Positions 10,001-19,315 of a DNA stretch of 64,000 bases are shown in pieces. Every line of letters begins with the position of its first letter. The stretch's first letter is position 1. The position numbers were made by a program, and so were the translations under genes. The stretch is from Notospermus geniculatus. Lineage: Eukaryota > Nemertea > Pilidiophora > Heteronemertea > Lineidae. The DNA is taken from the NCBI GenBank assembly GCA_002633025.1, contig NMRB01001181.1, positions 37,880 to 101,879 on the forward strand, read 5' to 3'. The notes beneath the pieces are model-generated. The model searched no databases and had not been told where the DNA came from. It saw only the letters and a program-made list of their open reading frames with translations.

Positions 10001-13000
10001 ACATGTACATACTCGTTAACTTACTTTTTCGCACAGAAAACCAAGGTCAGTGCAGAATCCAGCAGAAGAAGAAAAGGTACTGTCATTGATTTTTTAGGGA
10101 TTTTCATCTACTTGTACCTTTTTTGTACTGCTAAGAAATAAACACAGTAGGCCTATCGCTTATTTATTACATCGGATCATTAACGGATCACAGACAACCT
10201 TTTTGTGTTTAGTGGTTTCCTCTAGCCAGAAAAAAATATACGACATCCCTGGTAATAAACAAGAAGTCAATCTCCAGAATTCACGAATTTTCGACCCCAA
10301 CCGGGGTCTTTTTCAAGTGGAACTTTACAATCTGAAACTCTATGTTGGGGTCGAAAATTCGTGAATTCTGGAGATTGACTTCTTGTTTATTATCATTTTG
10401 TGTGTCAATTTTGTGCTTTTCTGTACCTTGGATTACCTTCGACATCCCTGGGGGAGTCAATAGAGGAACAGCGTTGGGGCGTTGACACACGGCGGTAGTA
10501 TCCTCTTCGATGCTACATGTATTACCTTTTGCTGAACACCACAGGTGAGGGAGCAAGACTACTACTCTCCGAACGTGGACACGTCCACCATGCCGTGGTA
10601 CGATACCGTTGTTGACGCCTACGAGGAGGCCGAAAAAGAAATATCACGATCCTTGGCAGGACTGAATCTGACAACAAGAATAGCGATGGGTCATCAGATC
10701 ACGGATTTGATACAGGGTATCCAATGGAACGGTGAGAATGTATCGCCCAAGTAAGTACCAATGACAAAAAAAGAGCTCCGCCAATGGGATGGCCACGACA
10801 GCCTATCTGTTGGAGTTTATCTTTGGTCGTAAGCCATTGTGGATTTCGTGGTTCAGGTTGATGAAAAATTATTTTTTCGATGTGAAACTATGATTTATTT
10901 TCTATTTCAGTCTGTACAAGGGATTTTTCTCTTTTACGTACGGCAGTTGCTACACATTTAACGCTAAGGGAAAAATGAAACTTGCTTACAAAACGAAGCG
11001 ACCTGGGCCACTTTATGGTGAGTTTATGCTAGCGTTGTTTTTATGGGCTTCGACATTTTTGGCTCTCCACCTACACTATGGTGCAGTTATTACGGCCCGT
11101 ATTTTAAAATGCTCCTCAACGTAAAGGAGTTCCTCAAGGCAATTTTTCTCCTGTTGAGAACAATAGCCTTGAGGAACTCCTTTACGTTGAGGAGCATTCT
11201 AAAATACGGGCCCTCATCTGTTATTCTCTCCCTGCAAAAAAGTTCTTCATGAAAAAGAAAAATTGCCTGTGTCATTTGTCCTTCTATCGCAGGGCTCTCA
11301 ATGACTTTGATGATTGAACAGGATGAATACCTGGAGAATCTTTCACCAGCTGCTGGTGTAAGGATTGTCGTACACGATCCNNNNNNNNNNNNNNNNNNNN
11401 NNNNNNNNNNNNNNNNNNNNNNNNNNNNNNNNNNNNNNNNNNNNNNNNNNNNNNNNNNNNNNNNNNNNNNNNNNNNNNNNNNNGGGGGGGGGGGGGAATT
11501 GCCATTTAGTCACTTCGTACGCCAACGTTCTGCGCAGATCCGTATATTCTGGCTGTACAAATACATGTACTATTAACCGAGTTGGAAATTCATGTCCGAG
11601 TTGAAGCTGATAACTCGAATATTGTAATAAGAGAGACTATAGAGTTTTCGCAAAGCCTCCGAAATGCCAACGCGAACGTCTGTCCTTTTGTTCGGTGCTC
11701 TCTTCGTGGCATCGAACAATGGGTTTGGCGTTCGCGTTGGCGTTTTGGGGGCTTCGCGAAAACTCCCTAATTTTCGCAAATCCCGCGAAAGGCCAACGCG
11801 AACACCAATCCCATTGTATAATGTGTGCTATTCCCATCGGATGGTTGGTTTCTAATGGCAGGGTGTCGAACGGCGTTAGGAATCACCGTCAGTAAAAGTC
11901 AAACCACATTCAAGATTATGCCTAATCTGCAGTTTAAAGCTGAACTAGATCGTTAAAAGCAGCGCACGGGAGGTTTTAAAAAATAAGCCGCGCCATCGCG
12001 CGGCTTAAATGTCAAACAAGTGCCCATCCGCCATGTTCCAAACGTCCGTCCGCCATGTTTTGAATGTCTCTCCAAACCCAATAGACTTCCAATGTCTGTG
12101 GTGGCGCCAGCGTATTCCAAATCCAATCGGCGAAGGAGTCGCATCATGGCCTCGTATGCAAGTACACGAACATTGTACAGGGCAGTACATGAGGCATCAA
12201 TGTAGGCATCACAATCACTGCAAACAAACAAAATAAACATTAGTTAGAAGGATAAAACGAGATTGAAATAGGCTACATGTATATACAGGCATTACGAAAA
12301 TAAAAATTGAACTTTCAGTACATTCGGACTGGGAGCGGACGGGAAATTTCCATACGCCAACATTGTTAGAATGCACTAACAAAGAAGGGCGAGACCAAGG
12401 CCAGTTGAACAGTCTACACCATCACGCATCACCGTGAGTTGCCCATTTCACGCATTTGCGTGAGCACCATACTAAGAGCAAACATGTAAACAACATCAAA
12501 ATGGAAGAATAATTTTTGTTTTCAAATGACTGATAGTTTTCATATGCAAGTAATCTTCACCAACGCTAGGTACATTTGATGGGAAATTTCGTTGCAGCTT
12601 TGCAAACCGAATTTTTCAGGTTTTTTGAAGGAGAAAGCACACGGTAATTTGAGCCTTCAAAATGGCCATTAACTAAAAACGTAACTGATACAACGCCCTA
12701 ACTTTTAGCTCTATAAATGTAATATATCTCTTTGATAACAAAACTAGCTAACTAGTGACAATTAAAAGTTTGCAGAGGTGATTAAAAGTTTTTTAAAATC
12801 GGTAAAAATAACCACTTCTTTATTGCTCTGTCCGCCATGTTAGTGAGGTGCGTGAACGGTTATCGTCGTTAAAAACTCCACCTCAGCCGGGATAGAGTTG
12901 TCGTCGCTTCGACCGAAGACAGCTCTTCACGGAGAGGGGTATCTGGAGGCCATTATGTTGCCTTTTGGTCAGGGGTTCAGCCAAACGTTTTTTTTTGGGG

Positions 13001-16000
13001 GGGGGGAGGGCCTCGGGCCCCAATAATACATGCCCGTCCACATAAGTCCGCTGCCAGGTAGCGCGGCGGCGGCTGTCTTCAGTGACTTAAATGATGCGTT
13101 CCCGGCTCACAAGGAATTGGTTAAACCACTCACGACTACGTTTCACGTGCACGCGTCAGGCATTTAAGCTGTAAAATTTTACTCAGATTTTTAATGAAAT
13201 TTTGTTGCAATTAACGCCTCTTTTACTCCAAATGGTAAGTTGACGGAACTCAAGCCATCATAGCAGGTAAATGACTACAAATTTCGCCATTTAATGCAGG
13301 TTGAGGTGATTTAAATGGCGAGATCAAAAACACTGACGTCATCAAAATTGTCTGTGGTTCGACATCGAGGCTTTGAGCTTAGGCTTTTCTCACGGCTTGG
13401 CGTGAATCACGGTAATGCGTGATGGTGTAGACTGTTGAAAAAGTTCTAGCAAGTCAACCAAACGGGTTCGATATAACTAATTAGATGACTAATGAAAAGT
13501 ACTAGTAATGAAAGTAACTTACCTTTTTCTAGATGTGAAAGCGTGTGACTTTATCCGTTCTAATGCAGAAAACACGAAAAAATACACACACGGGTGTCCT
13601 TCTCTGACTAAGGAAATCGCCATTTTGTATTCTAGGCCTATGAAATCCGACCTCGACGCAATCATCCATGCATAACATTGTATAAATTCTTACATTCCTC
13701 TATTAGAAATCGGATTTCTTTATTACACTGTAAAAATTCACACAATGTTATGTATGGGTGATTGCGTCAAGGTCAGATTACATAGGCCTATACAAAATGG
13801 CGATTTCCTAGTCAGAGAAGGACACCCGTGTGTATATTTTTTCGTGCTTTCCTGCATTACAACGGATAAAGTCACACGCCTTCTCATCTTGTAAGGTAGG
13901 TTACTTTCATTACTTTTCATTAGTCGGTCTAATTCGTTTTATCGAACCGTGTGGTTGACCTGCTAGACCTTTTCAACTGGCCTTGATCTCGCCCTTCTTT
14001 GTTAGTGCATTCTAACAATGTTGGCGTATGGAAATTTCCCGTCCGCTCCCAGTCCGAATGTGCCGAAAGTTCAATTTTTATTTTCGTAATGCCTGTATAT
14101 ACATGTAGCCTATTTCAATCTCGTTTTATCCTTCTAACTAATGTTTATTTTGTTTGTTTGCAGTGATTGTGATGCCTACATTGATGCCTCATGTACTGCC
14201 CTGTACAATGTTCGTGTACTTGCATACGAGGCCATGATGCGACTCCTTCGCCGATTGGATTTGGAATACGCTGGCGCCACCACAGGCATTGGAAGTCTAT
14301 TGGGTTTGGAGAGACATTCAAAACATGGCGGACGGACGTTTGGAACATGGCGGATGGGCACTTGTTTGACATTTAAGCCGCGCGATGGCGCGGCTTATTT
14401 TTTAAAACCTCCCGTGCGCTGCTTTTAACGATCTAGTTCAGCTTTAATTATACCTCGATTTGCGCCGCAGATCGAGGTACATGTACGAACGGCATTTGCT
14501 CCTACGGCAAGAAATCGTAATGGCCCCTGTTGTGGTCCCCCTAAATCCACACGCGCACGACAACTCTACAGCGGACGTTTAGGAGGGCGGAAGTCTGGGT
14601 CCATATTCATAAAATATGGCGCGGCTTATTTTTTAAAACCTCCCGTGCGCTGCTTTTAACGATCTAGTTCAGCTTTAATTTCTATTAAAGACGAATTTTA
14701 GTCGACTACCCACACCATATTCTTCATGCACTGACGGTACGAACAAGACGAATCTCTACACGCAGAAGATGTACACACGAATCGTATGTATCTTTGTAAA
14801 ACTTTAAACTAATTCCTGCCTTACAAAAAGTAGGCCTATACGGTACATTAGATCTAGGTACTTGTTAGTCATCATTATGGACAAAATGTCACCATTATCA
14901 AATATTTTGTTCCAAGATTTGGCTTTATGATAGAGATTTTAATGGTGAACTTTACAGGTGTGACAGGAATCAACATCCCAGGAATGCAAGTCCGCCAAAC
15001 AATAGCCCGCTATCGTAAGGTTATATTCGAATGGTCATGATCTCCTCTAATCCATCACGGAGCAATAAGACAGGTGTGACAGGAATCAAATTCCCCCAGG
15101 AATCAAAGTCCGGTCCTATTGTTCAGCGATGGATTCGGATATATGGCTAGAGACCACGACCATTCGGATACAACCTTACAATAGCGGGCTATTGTTTGGC
15201 GGACTTGCATTCCTAGGACGTTGATTCCTGTCTCACCTGTCTTTGATTCCAGGGGGACTTTGATCCCTGTCACACCTGTTCCCTTCTTTCCAGGCTTGCT
15301 GGAAAAGCTGTCTACAACTGCATTATATGAAACGATGTGGATGCATTGTATGGACTATCCCTGGTCCAAATGAGAACGGAACTCAGCCGAGGTTATGTGA
15401 CGGCGGTGATGGTGTGTTCTGTATTCACCTGGAATAAAAATGAGAACACAGTAAACTGTGTGGGCACACTGTTACTGATTAATCAAAATCCTGTTCACAG
15501 GGATTGTGGCGGATGCAAGAAATATTTGTACATCGAAACCCAGAAGACAGTTTGATCTTGCTTTCATTTGCCATAGCCTATCTCTCTCTATTCATGGGTC
15601 TTATGAATAACGACTAGCAAATCCTTTTACATCAGATCCGTACAGCATTGCCTAGTGCATTTTGTATTGCAGAATTTAAGTAAAAGCACTTACTGGTCTT
15701 TATTCATATGGCCCCATGAATGACATCGATTCAATCTTTTACTGCCATTGAGTCATATGAAAAAAGACGAGTAAATGATTTTACTTGAATTTTGCAATAC
15801 TACAGATGCATTCGGCAACGCTGTACAAATCTGAAGTAGCATCTGTTAGTCTTTATTCATATGACCCATTGATGCTGTACCAGGCACTTCTGAAGAAAAA
15901 AAAATTCAAATACTATCTGCTGGCAATCTTAAATTTACAATAGGCCTAATCAAAATCATGGGACAAGAGGAGACCGTAAAGAAATATTACAAAATTACAA

Positions 16001-19000
16001 ATACATGTAGTCCGTTATATCTGTGTTATATCTGTGGTAACTGAAACGAACGGAAATGCAAGATACTAGTACACATGTATATTGACGGTTGTGTATTCTT
16101 CCAGATTCTTGCACGACTGAAGTATATAACAAATACGCTGCATCGAAACTCGACTGTGACTGCCCTGAACCGTGCCAGTAGGTAATTTCCATACGTTGCA
16201 GGGATGTACTAGGCCGAAAGTAGTCAATGAACTTGAGAGAGAAGACCGACATAAAATTGTCCAAAGCCATTCAGAGGGTTGGCAAGAACATTTCATCGTT
16301 TTTGATTGGTCCAAATGATTCGTAGTAAAGGCCAAGAAATGCCAGAGTGCCATCGGGATTTATTTCTAGGGAAAGGGAGAAAAAAACTTTCTTTTAGTCA
16401 TCTTCATTTTTCAGAGAGACTCGATATTCAGCAACAATATCAGTGTCGAAATGGCCATCAAATAATTATGCGGTAGGTTACATGTATTTCGATGTCGGTC
16501 TCTTTCCTTTAATAGTTATTTGATGGTACAGTAGAAAGAATGAAAATGTGGCGCTTTAATGTAAAAGCTCAGGGCCGACCGCACAGAAAGTCCGATAGTG
16601 CTACCGGCGCCAATCGGCTGTTAAACCGCCGATAGGCACCGAAAGCACTATCGGACTTTCTGTGCGGTCGGCCCTGGACGGTGCGCTATTTTGACGAGCA
16701 CAACCATGAAACTGAAATCTAAATGACAAAGTTGTTCTCATTTCAGGCGACTCTCAGATCATCCCTTATTGAGAGAGGTGGGCGAGTGAAACAAGTACTC
16801 GAAAACCGATCTATATTGGCACTGCGGTAAATTGTAAAGAAAATGGGAAGGCTAGCTACGGTAGAGGGCAGCACACCGAAACCAGGTCCTACAATGGATG
16901 CCTTTTGTGTGGGAAATTGATCAGAACCGGGATGTCAGTTTCATTTCAATAGTTTTAACCACTAGTGACACCTATTGAGAAAGTCGGCTGGGGTCCCCAT
17001 TGTGCTCTTGATGGTAGAGTAGGCTTACCCATGATACAACCTCTAGTAGAGTGTCATCGTTGTAAATTGCCCTGGTTCCTGAGAACTGTTGCCTGTTTCT
17101 ATACGTCGTGGCCACAAGTGTGACAAACCATGCATCTTCAAAAACAACATCTGGAATTACCTGTATTTTATTTCAGAGACGATCTTTTGCAAGTAAAGAT
17201 ATTCTATGAAGATCTGAACTACGAAACCTTCGAACAAGAACCAGCCTATCCGGTAAGAAACCGAATATGTTCGTACATGTACTGTAGGCTACATACGCCT
17301 CGATTTCCATACAGAACACAGAACACAAAACGTGCTGATTTCACGTCGATCCTACGCTGCAATTTCGAAAGCCTCGGACGATAATTAGGCCTAATGTATA
17401 AGTCACGTACCAAGTAACGGTTTCGTCGCCCTATCAAGTTATCATGTGAACCGTCTCCCGGGTCACTCTTCTGCGAGTGTTGGTTCACAAGGTGACCCTT
17501 ATTTTCAACACTGTCTTGCATGGCATGTCTGTGTATGTCTGGCAATATTTTCAGCTGTAGGCTATCTCAGTTGTTGAAGGAGCAACAGGCTTGGAATTTG
17601 GCGTGTAGTCTTATCCTAGTAGGGCTGTTTTATTTGTGTGACAATTTTTGAACAGAAATCCTGTGAATTTTTTTACAGGTGGTTTTTTGGGATAGATTTT
17701 AGAGGGTATATCGGTTTCTGAACGATAACATTCTTATAGAAGGTAGCGAAATATGATGTCGGTTGTATAATTATTAGAATTTATAATTCCTAACAATTTT
17801 GCCTTTCTATGATGAGTTGGTGAAATCGCTGAAGTTGACGTTGACGTGGAATTATACAGACAGATTTCGAGGTTATCCTGCAACAGGGTCTCTATTTGGC
17901 GCTCAGGGCGATTACTTTATTCGCGGTGAGCGAGTGAAGCGGTTTACTGTTGTATATTACGAAGTGCGCAGATAGTAGATCTATACATGTATATTGCGTA
18001 ATGTTACTGCGCTACATGTATGCTGCTCTCCCGTGGGGTAGGACTGTTAGCCTCATTGTCACGACAGATGGCGCATCGTACCTCGCACCGATCTGTCACC
18101 GCGCGCTCAAGGAATCATGGGATACTCCAGGACTACTTGTTGCATTTTCAAGATGGCGGGCGATTCCTCGCTTCGAGTTATAAATTGCAGAATCTCCTAA
18201 AATAGGCCTACCAAGGATGTCTCCCTGTGAGGGTATCACATTATCCGTCATGATTATGACATACATAGGCCTAGATATGCTGTACATGTCATGTTAGCCA
18301 CTGACAGCTGCGTTGGTGCGTCGTCACACACTCGGCACTCGGTCTACAGTACTGAACACACTGAACTGTGAATAGTGGCTGCCGGGGTCATCCAATATCA
18401 TCCTTTTCGTCTCGATAATGTCATGTCTATGGCAATTTGCCATCAGAAATGACAAATCGGTCAATTATTTGCACAAAGTCTGCACGAAATAAGCCTCATA
18501 TCGCTATTTTCCTAGGATCTACGTTCGTGGCGGAGTAGATCACGTGATCACCCAGTTCAAGATGTGATGCGGTTCGCGTATTTAGAAACTAACAAATTTT
18601 TGTGTGATGCGCCGCGCGCGGACACAGGTCTGTGCAAAGCAGTCTCAACAGCAGTCTTGCGCAACCTGTGTGGACACAATGCTGTTAGCCTAATCACTGG
18701 TTGTTGTTTATAAGCCTGTGTATAAAACACGGCTGCTGAAGCCTGGGGGAATGGAATGAGGCCGAGTGCCAGCCCTGTGGTCACCTTGTGAATCCTGTCG
18801 CCGCCAGGCTTGTCAGTGTTATAATCAGTATGATTCTGCCATGGTGGGGCCGGTGTTTGGGATTGAAGCGTCGGCCAGGCTTGTAAATGTACTTTTCGTT
18901 TCAGTGGGAGGTCCTACTCTCAGACATCGGTGGACAGCTTGGTCTGTGGCTCGGGCTCACGGTGTTATCATTGGCAGAAGTAGTAGAACTCGTCGGTCTT

Positions 19001-19078
19001 ATTTTAGCCGGAATATACGTGACTGATAGCAACAACACAGTCGTGAAAGCGGCAGCGAGCAAGATATCCAAGGCATAG
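7059..19078 (+). CDS. ENaC/ASIC/degenerin-family cation channel subunit (gapped)
   Basis: Thirteen exons were found: 7059-7445, 8455-8614, 8927-9320, 10037-10076, 10545-10750, 10911-11017, 11293-11380 (runs into the gap), 15294-15405, 16105-16177, 16415-16472, 16747-16826, 17177-17252 and 18905-19078. All flanking phases agree except across the gap. The product is a two-pass trimeric sodium/acid-sensing-type channel. Family hallmarks in order: N-terminal TTVPGIPKL; TM1 (LRIFWAVVLLTACGVCAW); post-TM1 FPAVTVCNLN; YGSCYTFN; GLSMTLMIEQDEY and GVRIVVHDP; the Cys-rich ACWKSC...CGC...C and KLDCDCPEPCQETRYS...WP; TM2 with LLSDIGGQLGLWLGLTVLS. Exon 3 is an unusual Lys/Gly/Asn-rich insert of about 131 residues. 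The start is uncertain: ATG 7059 lies in a transposon arm and ATG 7155 is an in-frame alternative. The exon(s) between HDP and ACWKSC are missing, probably inside 11381-11483. Confidence 0.9.
7478..7654. repeat. Near-perfect hairpin element, full copy (channel intron 1)
   Basis: Arms of about 80 bp run from AGAAGTCAATCTCCAGAATTC to its inverse, with a loop of about 15 bases. It contains GACCCCAACCGGGGTC. Confidence 0.85.
7943..8253. repeat. Two adjacent ATCAAACGATAAACGTTA hairpin elements
   Basis: 7943-8088 and 8094-8253 each begin GTTTAGAAATCAAACGA or GGGAGTTTGAGAAATCAAACGA and end with the inverse (TCGTTTGATTTCT...AAACTCCCT). Both contain ACGACAACGTTATTTTT. Confidence 0.75.
9448..9866. repeat. 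Nested inverted repeats in channel intron 3
   Basis: GTCCGACTTTAG near 9450 pairs with GTCGGACTTTAAAGGACC near 9850. GCAGCAGAGTCCCCAGCAC near 9534 pairs with AGTGCTGGGGACTCTGCTGC near 9745. The middle is rich in TTTACAG. No exon is visible here. Confidence 0.55.
10262..10383. repeat. Short copy of the 7478-7654 hairpin element
   Basis: The ends AGAAGTCAATCTCCAGAATTC and inverse are the same, and one arm is internally deleted by about 45 bp. It lies in the same gene as the full copy, in the intron before exon 5. Confidence 0.8.
11092..11211. repeat. Hairpin element CCCGTATTTTAAAATGCTCC
   Basis: About 55-bp arms (GCCCGTATTTTAAAATGCTCC ... GGAGCATTCTAAAATACGGGC) flank a short loop between channel exons 6 and 7. 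Confidence 0.8.
11381..11483. other. Assembly gap (103 N) truncating channel exon 7
   Basis: The gap begins two bases into the codon after HisAsp of VVHD. A run of 13 G follows it. The missing part of the extracellular domain should be here or in undetected exons before 15294. Confidence 0.95.
11638..11770. repeat. MITE, GAGTTTTCGCAAAGCC family
   Basis: GAGTTTTCGCAAAGCCTCCGAAATGCCAACGCGAACG is inverted as CGTTCGCGTTGGCGTTTTGGGGGCTTCGCGAAAACTC. The same family occurs at 38115-38260, with a half copy at 5418-5502. Confidence 0.8.
11935..14447. mobile_element. Large foldback transposon, 2.5 kb, in the channel gene
   Basis: The left end TAAAGCTGAACTAGATCG and right end CGATCTAGTTCAGCTTTA are inverted. 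Identity runs inward through GCAGCGCACGGGAGG and (at about 12300-12410 versus about 13970-14080) ACATTCGGACTGGGAGCGGACGGG. The arms are about 730 bp once the nested insertion is removed, and the loop near 13690-13735 is small. Each arm carries the same 95-codon open frame reading inward to outward: reverse strand 12240-11953 and forward 14141-14428. That frame is preceded by a TTTGTTTGCAG acceptor-like site. A further partial end copy lies at 14618-14681. No transposase was recognised. Confidence 0.8.
12410..13434. mobile_element. Nested 1,025-bp non-autonomous element with TTGAA target duplication
   Basis: The terminal inverted repeats begin CAGTCTACACCATCACGCAT and end with the complement. 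TTGAA directly flanks both ends (12405-12409, 13435-13439). The matching point in the other foldback arm has a single uninterrupted TTGAA, so this is an insertion into the left arm. No long ORF lies inside; the superfamily is not assigned. Confidence 0.85.
14950..15285. repeat. Foldback element ending 8 bases before channel exon 8
   Basis: The ends ACAGGTGTGACAGGAATCAA and inverse TTGATCCCTGTCACACCTGT enclose long arms (CAATAGCCCGCTATCGTAAGG / CCTTACAATAGCGGGCTATTG). The pyrimidine tract and AG used by the exon at 15294 follow directly. Confidence 0.75.
15593..15880. repeat. Two tandem MITEs, ATGAATAAAGACTAG...TTTTACTT family
   Basis: About 15593-15720 and 15745-15880 each have GGTCATATGAATAA-type ends, AAGTAAAAGCA internal words and mirrored arms. 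Related copies lie at about 42045-42180 and 60451-60563. Confidence 0.7.
16571..16676. repeat. Perfect GC-rich hairpin AGGGCCGACCGCACAGAAAG
   Basis: About 45-bp arms with GTCCGATAGTGCT flank a GGCGCC-containing loop, in the intron after the WPSNNYA exon. Confidence 0.8.
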
Positions 19079-19309
19079 CAGGAACAATGGAGAAGCAAGG
19101 GATTGTGGAGAGTCGAAACCCATAAACATGTTAATAATTACGGATGGCACGTAGACCTGCATGAATGTGCAGCGGTTTCCAAATGCACAGCACAGGCTGC
19201 CTAAGGGAATAACCGAAAAAATGAAGATTTCGTAACAAACGGGCTTCGAAGTCGTGTTAGGTGAAATTGCAAATGAAAGAAATCGGAACGACGGTACTTT
19301 AAATGCAGT

Positions 19310-19315
19310 TTTATT
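19310..19315 (-). terminator. Candidate poly(A) signal overlapping the protease stop codon
   Basis: On the reverse strand AATAAA includes the TAA stop (19313-19311). If used, the 3' UTR would be only a few tens of bases. Confidence 0.4.

Noticed and set aside
16105-16180. Channel exon 9 ending at CAGTAG|GTAATT
   Set aside because: That splice would put an in-frame TAG in the exon; the donor CA|GTAGGT restores the family motif PCQETRYS with the next exon.
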